A stretch of 64,000 nt of DNA from Hydractinia symbiolongicarpus (GCF_029227915.1 NC_079875.1:21199001-21263000), one strand, 5' to 3'; numbered from the stretch's first letter, positions 35,750 through 48,909 are shown. Notes: generated by a model not told the origin, from the letters alone. Numbers and translations: made by a program.

Positions 35750-38700
35750 TGATTTACATGTGAGGCTTTTAATAGACTGGAAAAGGGCATATTATAGCCT
35801 TTGTAGGACGATGCACGTAGTTAAGAGTGTTCTAAAGCGACGGCGCTAATGAAAACAACTTGGGACGTTGTAGCGCATTGAGACTGGAAGGAATAGTCCA
35901 ATGGTAACCTGCGCAGACAGGTGAAACCACGTGATTTACGTGTGAGGTTTTTATTAGACTGCAAAAGGCCATAATACGGTCGTTATAGGACTGTGCACGT
36001 AATTAAGAGAGTTCTGAGGCCACGGCGCTAAGGAGAACCACTTGGAACGTTGTTGTGCATTGAGACTGGAAGGAATAGTCAATTGGTAACCTGCGCAGGC
36101 AGATGGAACCTCGTGATTTACGTGTGAGGTCTTTATTAGACTGCAAAAGGTCATATTACAGCCTTTATAGGACTGTGCACGTAGTGAAGAGAGTTCTAAG
36201 GCGACGGCGCTAATGAAAACGACTTGGGACGTTGTAGCGCATTGAGACTGGAACAAATAGTCCAATGGTAACCTGCACAGGCAGATGGAACAACGTGATT
36301 TACGTGTGAGGCCTTTATTACCCTGCAAAACGCCATATTACGGTCGTTATAGGGCTGTGCACGTAATTAAGAGAGCTCTAAAGCCACGGCGCTAAATAGA
36401 ACCACTTGGAACGTTGTAGGGCATTGTGACTGGAAGGAATATTCCAATGGTAAGCTGCGCAGGCAGATGAAACCACGTGATTTACATGTGAGGCTTTTAT
36501 TAGACTGGAAAAGGGCATATTATAGCCTTTGTAGGACGATGCACGTAGTTAAGAGTGTTCTAAAGCGACGGCGCTAAGGAAAACGACTTGGGACGTTGTA
36601 GCGCATTGAGACTGGAAGGAATAGTCCAATGGTAACCTGCACAGGCATATGGAACAACGTGATTTACGTGTGAGGCCTTTATTACCCTGCAAAACGCCAT
36701 ATTACGGTCGTTATAGGGCTGTGCACGTAATTAAGAGAGCTCTAAAGCCACGGCGCTAAATAGAACCACTTGGAACGTTGTAGGGCATTGAGACTGGAAG
36801 GAATAGTCCAATGGTAAGCTGCGCAGGCAGGTGAAACCACGTGATTTACGTGTGAGGCTTTTATTAGACTGCAAAAGGCCATATTACAGCCTTTATAGGA
36901 CGATGCACGTAGTTAAGAGTGTTGAAAAGCGACGGCGCTAGGGAAAACGACTTGGGACGTTGTACCACATTGAGACTTGAAGGACTAGTCCAATGGTAAT
37001 CTGCGCAGGCAGATGGAACCTCGTGATTTAAGTGTGCGGCCTTTATTAGACTGCAAAAGGCCATACTACGGTCTTTTTAGGACTCTACACGTAGTTAAGA
37101 GTGTTCTAAGGCGATGGCACTAATGAAAACGACTTGGGATGTTGTAGCGCAATGAGACTGGAACGACTAGTCCGATGGTAACCTGCACAGGCAGATGGAA
37201 CCACGTGATTTACGTGTGAGGCCTTTATTAGACTGCAAAAGGTCATATTACAGCCCTTATAGGACTGTGTACGTAGTTAAGAGTGTTCTAAGGCGACGGC
37301 GATAAGGAAAACCACTTGGAACGTTGTAGTGCATTGACTATGGAAGGAATATTCCAATGGTAACCGGCGCAGGCATCTGAAACCACTTGAGTTACGTCTG
37401 CGGCCTTTATTGGACTGCAAAAGGCCATATTACAGCCTTTATAGGACTGTGCACGCAGTTAATAGTGTTCTAAGGCGACGGCGCTAATGAAAGCGACTTT
37501 GGACGATGAAGCGCATTGAGACTGGAACGACTAGTCCAATGGTAACTTGTCCAGGCAGATGGAACCACGTGATTTACGCGTTAGGCCTTTATTAGACTGC
37601 AAAAAGCCATATTACAGCCTTTATAAGACTGTGCACGTAGTTAAGAGTGTTGTAAGGCAACGGCGCTAATGAGAACGACTTGGGACGTTGTAGCGCATTG
37701 AGACTGGAACGACAAGTCCAATGGTAATCGGCGCAGGCAGCTGAAACCGCGTGATTTACGTGTTAGGCCTTTATTAGACTGCAAAAGGCCACATTACGGT
37801 CTTTATGGCACTGTGCACGTAGTTAAGAGTGTTCTAAGGCCATGGCGCTAAGGAAAACCACTTTAAAAGTTGTAGTGCATTGACAATGAAAGGAATATTC
37901 CAATGGTAACCTGCGAGGCTAGATGGAACCATGTGATTTACGTGCGAGGCATTTATTAGACTGCAAAAGGCCATATTACGGTCTTTATGGCACTGTGCAC
38001 GTAGTTAAGAGTGTTCTAAGGCAACGGCGCTAATGAAGACGACTTGGGACGTTGTAGCGCATTGAGACTGGAACGACTAGTCCAATGGTAACTTGCGCAG
38101 TCAGGTGAAACCACGTGATTTACGTGTGAGTTTATATTAGTCTTTAAAAGGCCATATTACAGCCTTTATAGCACTGTGCACGTAGTTAAGAGTGTTCTAA
38201 GGCAACGGGGCTAATGAAGACGACTTGGGACGTTGTAGCGCATTGAGACTGGAACGACTAGTCCAATGGTAACCTGCGCAGTCAGGTGAAACCACGTGAT
38301 TTACGTGTGAGTTTATATTAGTCTTTAAAAGGCCATATTAAAGCCTTTATAGCACTGTGCACGTAGTTAAGAGTGTTCTAAGGCCACGGCGCTAAGGAAA
38401 GCCACTTGGAACGTTGTAGTGCATTGACAATGAAAGGAATATTCCAATGGTAACCTCATAGGCAGATGTAACCCCGTGATTTACGTGTGAGGCCTTTATT
38501 GGACTGCAAAAGGCCATATTACAGCCTTTATAGGACTGTGCACGTAGTTAATAGTGTTCTAAGGCGACGGCGCTAATGAAAGCGACTTTGGACGATGTAG
38601 TGCATTGAGACTGGAACGACTAGTCCAATGGTAACCTGCGAGGCTAGATGGAACCATATGATTTACGTGCGAGGCCTTTATTAGACTGCAAAAGGCCATA

Positions 38701-39567
38701 TTACAGCCTTTAAAGGACTATGCACGTGGTTAAGAGTGTTCTAAGGCGACGGCGCTAATGAAAGCGAACTTGGACGTTGTGGCGCATTGAGACTGGAACG
38801 ACTAGTCCAATGGTAACTTGTTCAGGCAGATGGAACCACGTGATTTACGTGTGCGGCCTTTATTAGACTGCAAAAGGCCACATTACGGTCTTTATGGCAC
38901 TGTGCACGTAGTTAGGAGTGTTCTAAGGCAACGGCGCTAATGAAGACGACTTGGGACGTTGTAGCGCATTGAGACTGGAACGACTAGTCCAATGGTAACC
39001 TGCGCAGGCAGGTGAAACCACGTGATTTACGTGTGAGTCTATATTAGTCTTTAAAAGGCCATATTACAGCCTTTATAGCACTGTGCACGTAGTTAAGAGT
39101 GTTTTAAGGCCACGGCGCTAAGGAGGACTACTTGGAACGTTGTAGTGCAATGACACTGGAAGGAATAGTCCAATGGTAAGCTGCGCAGGCAGATGGAACC
39201 TCGTGATTTACGTGTGAGGTCTTTATTTGACTGCAAAAGGCCATATTAAAGCCTTTATATGACTGTGCACGTAGTTAAGAGTGTTCTAAGGCGACGGCAC
39301 TAATGAAAGCGACCTTAGACGTTGTAGCGCATTGAGACTGGAACGACTAGTCCAATGGTAACCTGCACAGGCAGATGGAACAACGTGATTTACGTGTGAG
39401 GCCTTTATTCGACTGCAAAAGGTCATATTACAGCCCTTATAGGACTGTGCACGTAGTTAAGAGTGTTCTAAGGCGACGGCGCTAATGAAAGCGACCTTAG
39501 ACGTTGTAGCGCATTGAGACTGGAACGACTAGTCCAATGGTAACCTGCGCAGGCAGATGGAACCTCG
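35750..39567 (+). repeat. H5, 5'-truncated copy of the large HOR
   Basis: Matches H4 at a constant offset of 3818 from about 35750 to 39308, then resumes after a short divergent stretch to about 39567. It lacks the first five monomers of H3 and H4 but keeps the four-monomer tail that H2 lacks. Private changes include TTTAAAAGTTGTAG near 37863 and GGAATATTCC near 36438 where H4 has GGAATAGTCC. No gene is visible. Confidence 0.9.
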
Positions 39568-40020
39568 TGATTTACGTGCGAGGCTTTTATTACCCTGCAA
39601 AAGGCCATATTACAGCTTTTATAGGACTGTGCACGCAGTTAAGAGAGTTCTAAAGCCACGGCGCTATGGAAAACAACATGGGACGTTGTAGCACACTGAG
39701 ACTGGTCCAATGGTAAACGGCGCAGGCAACTCAAACCGCGTGATTTAAGTGTGCGGCCTTTATTAGACTGCAAAAGGCCATACTACGGTCTTTATAGGAC
39801 TCTACACGTAGTTAAGAGTGTTTTAAGGCCACGGCGCTAAGGAGAACTACTTGGAACGTTGTAGTGCAATGACACTGGAAGGAATAGTCCAATGGTAAGC
39901 TGCGCAGGCAGGTGAAACCACGTGATTTACGTGTGAGGTCTTTATTAGACTGCAAAAGGCCATATTACAGCCTTTAAACGACTGTGCATGCAGTTAATGG
40001 TGTTCTAAGGCGACGGCGCT
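39568..40020 (+). repeat. Linking monomers between the H array and the second 7-mer HOR
   Basis: Two and a half monomers, including a 173-base monomer (39605-39777) with a nine-base deletion that turns the usual palindromic site into CTGGTCCAATGG. It shares AACAACATGGGACG and ATTACAGCTTTTATAGG with monomers near 44895 and 46532 of the 9-mer series. No gene is visible. Confidence 0.8.
39605..39777 (+). repeat. 173-base monomer with a 9-base deletion
   Basis: CTGAGACTGGTCCAATGG lacks the nine bases present in the related monomer near 44985, which reads CTGGAAAGACTAGTCC. The deletion removes the palindromic site. The flanks otherwise agree, including AACAACATGGG. Confidence 0.9.
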
Positions 40021-43000
40021 AAGAAGAACCACTTGGAACGTTGTAGCGCATTGAGACTGGAACGACTAGTCCAATGGTAACCTGCGCAGTCAGGTGAAAC
40101 CACGTGATTTACGTGTGAGTTTATATTAGTCTTTAAAAGGCCATATTACAGCCTTTATAGCACTGTGCACGTAGTTAAGAGTGTTCTAAGGCCACGGCGC
40201 TAAGGAAAGCCACTTGGAACGTTGTAGTGCATTGACAATGAAAGGAATATTCCAATAGTAACCTCATAGGCAGATGTAACCCCGTGATTTACGTGTGAGG
40301 CCTTTATTGGACTGCAAAAGGCCATATTACGGTCTTTATAGGACTCTACACGTAGTTAAGAGTGTTTTAAGGCCACGGCGCTAAGGAGAACTACTTGGAA
40401 CGTTGTAGTGCAATGACACTGGAAGGAATAGTCCAATGGTAAGCTGCGCAGGCAGGTGAAACCACGTGATTTACGTGTAAGGCCTTTATTAGACTGCAAA
40501 AGGCCATATTACAGCCTTTATAGGACGATGCACGTAGTTAAGAGTGTTGAAAAGCGACGGCGCTAAGGAAAACGACTTGGGACGTTGTACCACATTGAGA
40601 CTTGAAGGACTAGTCCAATGGTAACCTGCGCAGGCAGATGGAACCTCGTGATTTACGTGTGAGGTCTTTATTTGACTGCAAAAGGCCATATTAAAGCCTT
40701 TATATGACTGTGCACGTAGTTAAGAGTGTTCTAAGGCGACAGCACTAATGAAAATGACTTGGGATGTTGTAGCGCATTGAGACTGGAACGACTAGTCCAA
40801 TGGTAACCTGCGCAGGCAGATGGAACCTCGTGATTTACGTGTGAGGCTTTTATTAGACTGCAAAAAGCCATATTACAGCCTTTAAACGACTGTGCATGCA
40901 GTTAATGGTGTTCTAAGGCGACGGCGCTAATGAAAGCGACTTTCGACGAAGAAGCGCAGTGAGACTGGAACGACTAGTCCAATGGTAAGCTGCGCAGGCA
41001 GATGAAACCACGTGATTTACATGTGAGGCTTTTATTAGACTGGAAAAGGGCATATTATAGCCTTTGTAGGACGATGCACGTAGTTACGAGTGTTCTAAAG
41101 CGACGGCGCTAATGAAAACAACTTGGGACGTTGTAGCGCATTGAGACTGGAAGGAATAGTCCAATGGTAACCTGCGCAGACAGGTGAAACCACGTGATTT
41201 ACGTGTGAGGTCTTTATTAGACTGCAAAAGGCCATAATACGGTCGTTATAGGGCTGTGCACGTAATTAAGAGAGTTCTGAGGCCACGGCGCTAAGAAGAA
41301 CCACTTGGAACGTTGTAGCGCATTGAGACTGGAACGACTAGTCCAATGGTAACCTGCGCAGTCAGGTGAAACCACGTGATTTACGTGTGAGTTTATATTA
41401 GTCTTTAAAAGGCCATATTACAGCCTTTATAGCACTGTGCACGTAGTAAAGAGTGTTCTAAGGCCACGGCGCTAAGGAAAGCCACTTGGAACGTTGTAGT
41501 GCATTGACAATGAAAGGAATATTCCAATGGTAACCTCATAGGCAGATGTAACCCCGTGATTTACGTGTGAGGCCTTTATTGGACTGCAAAAGGCCATATT
41601 ACGGTCTTTATAGGACTCTACACGTAGTTAAGAGTGTTTTAAGGCCACGGCGCTAAGGAGAACTACTTGGAACGTTGTAGTGCAATGACACTGGAAGGAA
41701 TAGTCCAATGGTAAGCTGCGCAGGCAGGTGAAACCACGTGATTTACGTGTAAGGCCTTTATTAGACTGCAAAAGGCCATATTACAGCCTTTATAGGACGA
41801 TGCACGTAGTTAAGAGTGTTGAAAAGCGACGGCGCTAAGGAAAACGACTTGGGACGTTGTACCACATTGAGACTTGAAGGACTAGTCCAATGGTAACCTG
41901 CGCAGGCAGATGGAACCTCGTGATTTACGTGTGAGGTCTTTATTTGACTGCAAAAGGCCATATTAAAGCCTTTATATGACTGTGCACGTAGTTAAGATTG
42001 TTCTAAGGCGACAGCACTAATGAAAATGACTTGGGATGTTGTAGCGCATTGAGACTGGAACGACTAGTCCAATGGTAAGCTGCGCAGGCAGGTGAAACCA
42101 CGTGATTTACGTGTAAGGCCTTTATTAGACTGCAAAGGGCCATATTACAGCCTTTATAGGACGATGCACGTAGTTAAGAGTGTTGAAAAGCGACGGCGCT
42201 AAGGAAAACGACTTGGGACGTTGTACCACATTGAGACTTGAAGGACTAGTCCAATGGTAACCTGCGCAGGCAGATGGAACCTCGTGATTTACGTGTGAGG
42301 TCTTTATTTGACTGCAAAAGGCCATATTAAAGCCTTTATATGACTGTGCACGTAGTTAAGAGTGTTCTAAGGCGACAGCACTAATGAAAATGACTTAAGA
42401 TGTTGTAGCGCATTGAGACTGGAACGACTAGTCCAATGGTAACCTGCGCAGGCAGATGGAACCTCGTGATTTACGTGTGAGGCTTTTATTAGACTGCAAA
42501 AAACCATATTACAGCCTTTAAACGACTGTGCATGCAGTTAATGGTGTTCTAAGGCGACGGCGCTAATGAAAGCGACTTTCGACGAAGAAGCGCAGTGAGA
42601 CTGGAACGACTAGTCCAATGGTAAGCTGCGCAGGCAGATGAAACCACGTGATTTACATGTGAGGCTTTTATTAGACTGGAAAAGGGCATATTATAGCCTT
42701 TGTAGGACGATGCACGTAGTTACGAGTGTTCTAAAGCGACGGCGCTAATGAAAACAACTTGGGACGTTGTAGCGCATTGAGACTGGAAGGAATAGTCCAA
42801 TGGTAACCTGCGCAGACAGGTGAAACCACGTGATTTACGTGTGAGGTCTTTATTAGACTGCAAAAGGCCATAATACGGTCGTTATAGGGCTGTGCACGTA
42901 ATTAAGAGAGTTCTGAGGCCACGGCGCTAAGAAGAACCACTTGGAACGTTGTAGCGCATTGAGACTGGAACGACTAGTCCAATGGTAACCTGCGCAGTCA

Positions 43001-43260
43001 GGTGAAACCACGTGATTTACGTGTGAGTTTATATTAGTCTTTAAAAGGCCATATTACAGCCTTTATAGCACTGTGCACGTAGTTAAGAGTGTTCTAAGGC
43101 CACGGCGCTAAGGAAAGCCACTTGGAACGTTGTAGTGCATTGACAATGAAAGGAATATTCCAATGGTAACCTCATAGGCAGATGTAACCCCGTGATTTAC
43201 GTGTGAGGCCTTTATTGGACTGCAAAAGGCCATATTACGGTCTTTATAGGACTGTGCAGG
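40021..43260 (+). repeat. Second 7-monomer HOR (1272 bp) with a nested dimer duplication
   Basis: The landmark AAGAAGAACCACTTGG occurs at 40021, 41293 and 42929. The first spacing is 1272 bases, seven monomers less two. The second is 1636, the same seven monomers plus a two-monomer (364-base) duplication of 41761-42124 into 42125-42488. A third, partial copy continues to about 43260. Shared marks include GACGAAGAAGCGCAGTGAG and GTTACGAGTG. The copies are nearly identical by eye, with private changes such as CCAATAGTAACC near 40253 and GACTTAAGATG near 42394. Confidence 0.91.
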
Positions 43261-43430
43261 TAGTTAATAGTGTTCTAAGGCGACGGCGCTAATGAAAGCG
43301 ACTTTGGACGATGTAGTGCATTGAGACTGGAACGACTAGTCCAATGGTAACCTGCGAGGCTAGATGGAACCGGCGCAGGCAACTCAAACCGCGTGATTTA
43401 AGTGTGCGGCCTTTATTAGACTGCAAAAGG
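43230..43430 (+). repeat. 201-base monomer from an out-of-register join
   Basis: CTAGATGGAACC is followed directly by GGCGCAGGCAACTC. In normal monomers the second piece follows GGTAACC, some 20 bases earlier in the unit. The result is a monomer 19 bases too long that contains the CCTGCG/GGCGCAGG region twice. The switch lies at a shared AACC. The same join occurs at 54345-54545. Confidence 0.92.
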
Positions 43431-43962
43431 CCATACTACGGTCTTTATAGGACTCTACACGTAGTTAAGAGTGTTTTAAGGCCACGGCGCTAAGGAGAAC
43501 TACTTGGAACGTTGTAGTGCAATGACACTGGAAGGAATAGTCCAATGGTAACCTGCGCAGGCAGATGGAACCTCGTGATTTACGTGTGAGGTCTTTATTT
43601 GACTGCAAAAGGCCATATTAAAGCCTTTATATGACTGTGCACGTAGTTAAGAGTGTTCTAAGGCGACGGCACTAATGAAAATGACTTGGGATGTTGTAGC
43701 GCATTGAGACTGGAACGACTAGTCCAATGGTAACCTGCACAGGCATATGGAACCACGTGATTTACGTGTGAGGCCTTTATTCGACTGCAAAAGGTCATAT
43801 TACAGCCCTTATAGGACTGTGAACGTAGTTAAGAGTGTTCTAAGGCGACGGCGCTAATGAAAGCGACCTTAGACGTTGTAGCGCATTGAGACTGGAACGA
43901 CTAGTCCAATGGTAACCTGTGCAGGCAGATAGAACCACGTGATTTACGTGCGAGGCTTTTAT
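43261..43962 (+). repeat. Linking monomers with a register-shift monomer
   Basis: About four monomers between the second 7-mer HOR and the 9-mer series. They begin within the 201-base monomer 43230-43430 and continue with GGACTCTACACG, ATTAAAGCC and TTCGACTGCAAAAGG classes. Bases 43230-43550 have a close partner at 54345-54665. No gene is visible. Confidence 0.82.
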
Positions 43963-46900
43963 TACCCTGCAAAACGCCATATTACGGTCGTTATAGGGCT
44001 GTGCACGTAATTAAGAGAGCTCTAAAGCCACGGCGCTAAATAGAACCACTTGGAACGTTGTAGGGCATTGAGACTGGAAGGAATAGTCCAATGGTAAGCT
44101 GCCCAGGCAGAGGGAACCACGTGATTTACGTGTGAGGCCTTTATTACACTGCAAAAGGCCATATTACAGCCTTTATAGGAAGATGCACGTAGTTAAGAGT
44201 GTTGTAAAGCGACGGCGCTAAGGAAAACGACTTGGGATGTTGTAGCGCATTAAGACTGGAACGACTAGTCCAATGATAACCTGCGCAGGCAGATGGAACC
44301 TCGTGATTTACGTGTGAGGCTTTTATTAGACTGCAAAAAGCCATATTACAGCCTTTAAACGACTGTGCATGCAGTTAATGGTGTTCTAAGGCGACGGCGC
44401 TAATGAAAGCGACTTTCGACGATGAAGCGCATTGAGACTGGAACGACTAGTCCAATGGTAAGCTGCGCAGGCAGATGAAACCACGTGATTTACATGTGAG
44501 GCTTTTATTAGACTGGAAAAGGGCATATTATAGCCTTTGTAGGACGATGCACGTAGTTACGAGTGTTCTAAAGCGACAGCGCTAATGAAAACAACTTGGG
44601 ACGTTGTAGCGCATTGAGACTGGAAGGAATAGTCCAATGGTAACCTGCGCAGACAGGTGAAACCACGTGATTTACGTGTGAGGTCTTTATTAGACTGCAA
44701 AAGGCCATAATACGGTCGTTATAGGGCTGTGCACGTAATTAAGAGAGTTCTGAGGCCACGGCGCTAAGGAGAACCACTTGGAACGTTGTTGTGCATTGAG
44801 ACTGGAAGGAATAGTCAATTGGTAACCTGCGCAGGCAGATGGAACCTCGTGATTTACGTGTGAGGTCTTTATTTGACTTCAAAAGGCCATATTACAGCTT
44901 TTATAGGACTGTGCACGCAGTTAAGAGAGTTCTAAAGCCACGGCGCTATGGAAAACAACATGGGACGTTGTAGCACACTGAGACTGGAAAGACTAGTCCA
45001 ATGGTAAACGGCGCAGGCAACTCAAACCGCGTGATTTAAGTGTGCGGCCTTTATTAGACTGCAAAAGGCTATACTACGGTCTTTATAGGACTCTACACGT
45101 AGTTAAGAGTGTTTTAAGGCCACGGCGCTAAGGAGAACTACTTGGGACGTTGTACCACATTGAGACTTGAAGGACTAGTCCAATGGTAACCTGCGCAGGC
45201 AGATGGAACCTCGTGATTTACGTGTGAGGTCTTTATTTGACTGCAAAAGGCCATATTAAAGCCTTTATATGACTGTGCACGTAGTTAAGAGTGTTCTAAG
45301 GCGACAGCACTAATGAAAATTACTTGGGATGTTGTAGCGCATTGAGACTGGAACGACTAGTCCAATGGTAACCTGCACAGGCAGATGGAACCACGTGATT
45401 TACGTGTGAGGCCTTTATTAGACTGCAAAAGGTCATATTACAGCCCTTATAGGACTGTGCACGTAGTTAAGAGTGTTCTAAGGCCACGGCGCTAATGAAA
45501 GCGACCTTAGACGTTGTAGCGCATTGAGACTGGAACGAATAGTCCAATGGTAACCTGCACAGGAATATGGAACAACGTGATTTACGTGTGAGGCCTTTAT
45601 TACCCTGCAAAACGCCATATTACGGTCGTTATAGGGCTGTGCACGTAATTAAGAGAGCTCTAAAGCCACGGCGCTAAATAGAACCACTTGGAACGTTGTA
45701 GGGCATTGAGACTGGAAGGAATAGTCCAATGGTAAGCTGCCCAGGCAGAGGGAACCACGTGATTTACGTGTGAGGCCTTTATTACACTGCAAAGGCCATA
45801 TTACAGCCTTTATAGGAAGATGCACGTAGTTAAGAGTTTTGTAAAGCGACGGCGCTAAGGAAAACGACTTGGGATGTTGTAGCGCATTAAGACTGGAACG
45901 ACTAGTCCAATGATAACCTGCGCAGGCAGATGGAACCTCGTGATTTACGTGTGAGGCTTTTATTAGACTGCAAAAAGCCATATTACAGCCTTTAAACGAC
46001 TGTGCACGTAGTTAATGGTGTTCTAAGGCGACGGCGCTAATGAAAGCGACTTTCGACGATGAAGCGCATTGAGACTGGAACGACTAGTCCAATGGTAAGC
46101 TGCGCAGGCAGATGAAACCACGTGATTTACATGTGAGGCTTTTATTAGACTGGAAAAGGGCATATTATACACTTTGTAGGACGATGCACGTAGTTAAGGG
46201 TGTTCTAAAGCGACGGCGCTAATGAAAACAACTTGGGACGTTGTAGCGCATTGAGACTGGAAGGAATAGTCCAATGGTAACCTGCGCAGACAGGTGAAAC
46301 CACGTGATTTACGTGTGAGGTCTTTATTAGACTGCAAAAGGCCATAATACGGTCGTTATAGGGCTGTGCACGTAATTAAGAGAGTTCTGAGGCCACGGCG
46401 CTAAGGAGAACCACTTGGAACGTTGTTGTGCAATGAGACTGGAAGGAATAGTCAATTGGTAACCTGCGCAGGCAGATGGAACCTCGTGATTTACGTGTGA
46501 GGTCTTTATTTGACTTCAAAAGGCCATATTACAGCTTTTATAGGACTGTGCACGCAGTTAAGAGAGTTCTAAAGCCACGGCGCTATGGAAAACAACATGG
46601 GACGTTGTAGCACACTAAGACTGGAAAGACTAGTCCAATGGTAAACGGCGCAGGCAACTCAAACCGCGTGATTTAAGTGTGCGGCCTTTATTAGACTGCA
46701 AAAGGCCATACTACGGTCTTTATATGACTGTGCACGTAGTTAAGAGTGTTCTAAGGCGACAGCACTAATGAAGATTACTTGGGATGTTGTAGCGCATTGA
46801 GACTGGAACGACTAGTCCAATGGTAACCTGCACAGGCAGATGGAACCACGTGATTTACGTGTGAGGCCTTTATTAGACTGCAAAAGGTCATATTACAGCC

Positions 46901-48145
46901 CTTATAGGACTGTGCACGTAGTTAAGAGTGTTCTAAGGCCACGGCGCTAATGAAAGCGACCTTAGACGTTGTAGCGCATTGAGACTGGAACGAATAGTCC
47001 AATGGTAACCTGCACAGGCATATGGAACAACGTGATTTACGTGTGAGGCCTTTATTACCCTGCAAAACGCCATATTACGGTCGTTATAGGGCTGTGCACG
47101 TAATTAAGAGAGCTCTAAAGCCACGGCGCTAAATAGAACCACTTGGAACGTTGTAGGGCATTGAGACTGGAAGGAATAGTCCAATGGTAAGCTGCCCAGG
47201 CAGAGGGAACCACGTGATTTACGTGTGAGGCCTTTATTACACTGCAAAGGCCATATTACAGCCTTTATAGGAAGATGCACGTAGTTAAGAGTGTTGTAAA
47301 GCGACGGCGCTAAGGAAAACGACTTGGGATGTTGTAGCGCATTAAGACTGGAACGACTAGTCCAATGATAACCTGCGCAGGCAGATGGAACCTCGTGATT
47401 TACGTGTGAGGCTTTTATTAGACTGGAAAAGGGCATATTATAGACTTTGTAGGACGATGCACGTAGTTAAGGGTGTTCTAAAGCGACGGCGCTAATGAAA
47501 ACAACTTGGGACGTTGTAGCGCATTGAGACTGGAAGGAATAGTCCAATGGTAACCTGCGCAGACAGGTGAAACCACGTGATTTACGTGTGAGGTCTTTAT
47601 TAGACTGCAAAAGGCCATAATACGGTCGTTATAGGGCTGTGCACGTAATTAAGAGAATTCTGAGGCGACGGCGCTAATGAAAACGACTTGGGACGTTGTA
47701 GCGCATTGAAACTGAAACGAATAGTCCAATGGTAACCTGCACAGGCAGATGGAACAACGTGATTTACGTGTGAGCCTTTATTACCCTGCAAAACGCCATA
47801 TTACGGTCATTATAGGGCTGTGGACGTAATTAAAAGAGCTCTAAAGCCACGGCGCTAAATAGAACCACTTGGAACGTTGTAGGGCATTGTGACTGGAAGG
47901 AATAGTCCGATGGTAAGCTGCGCAGGGAGATGAAACCACGTGATTTACATGTGAGGCTTTTATTAGACTGGAAAAGGGCATATTATAGCCTTTGTAGGAC
48001 GATGCACGTAGTTAAGAGTGTTCTAAAGCGACGGCGCTAAGGAAAACGACTTGGGACGTTGTAGCGCATTGAGACTGGAAGGAATAGTCCAATGGTAACC
48101 TGCACAGGCATATGGAACAATGTGATTTACGTGTGAGGCCTTTAT
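43963..48145 (+). repeat. 9-/8-/6-monomer HOR series
   Basis: The landmark TACCCTGCAAAACGCC followed by the GCCCAGGCAGAGGG monomer opens units at 43963, 45601 and 47056. The unit lengths are 1638, 1455 and 1090 bases, or nine, eight and six monomers. The 8-mer unit lost one monomer by a crossover inside CTTTATA (compare 45070-45255 with 46715-46725). The 6-mer unit is partly divergent. A fourth opening starts at 48146. The shared ATTACAGCTTTTATAGG sites at 44895 and 46532 are 1637 apart. No gene is visible. Confidence 0.88.
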
Positions 48146-48909
48146 TACCCTGCAAAACGCCATATTACGGTCGTTATAGGGCTGTGCACGTAATTAAGAG
48201 AGCTCTAAAGCCACGGCGCTAAATAGAACCACTTGGAACGTTGTAGGGCATTGAGACTGGAAGGAATAGTCCAATGGTAAGCTGCCCAGGCAGAGGGAAC
48301 CACGTGATTTACGTGTGAGGCCTTTATTACACTGCAAAAGGCCATATTACAGCCTTTATAGGAAGATGCACGTAGTTAAGAGTGTTGTAAAGCGACGGCG
48401 CTAATGAAAACGACTTGGGATGTTGTAGCACACTGAGACTGGAAAGACTAGTCCAATGGTAACCGGCGCAGGCAACTCAAACCGCTTGATTTAAGTGTGC
48501 GGCCTTTATTAGACTGCAAAAGGCCATATTAAAGCCTTTATATGACTGTGCACGTAGTTAAGAGTGTTCTAAGGCGACGGCGCTAATGAAAACGACTTGG
48601 GATGTTGTAGCGCATTGAGACTGGAACGACTAGTCCAATGGTAACCTGCACAGGCAGATGGAACCACGTGATTTACGTGTGAGGCCTTTATTAGACTGCA
48701 AAAGGTCATATTACAGCCCTTATAGGACTGTGTACGTAGTTAAGAGTGTTCTAAGGCGACGGCGCTAATGAAAGCGTCCTTAGACGTTGTAGCGCATTGA
48801 GACTGGAACGACTAGTCCAATTCTAACCTGCGCAGGCAGATTGAACCACGTGATTTACGTGCGAGGCTTTTATTACCCTGCAAAACGCCATATTACGGTC
48901 GTTATAGGG
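48146..48909 (+). repeat. Right border of the central block, mixed monomers
   Basis: About four monomers of central classes. They include GGAAGATGCACG, ATTAAAGCC and GTGTACGTAGTT types, and end in a GGTCGTTATAGGGCTG monomer that turns into E-type sequence at about 48910. Private changes include CCAATTCTAACC near 48818. No gene is visible. Confidence 0.8.

Noticed and set aside
40941-40957. Partial likeness to the CENP-B box (TTTCGACGAAGAAGCGC)
   Set aside because: It has TTCG and the central A, but not the CGGG end that the known core needs. Most monomers lack even the TTCG. I saw no site that fits the core on either strand.
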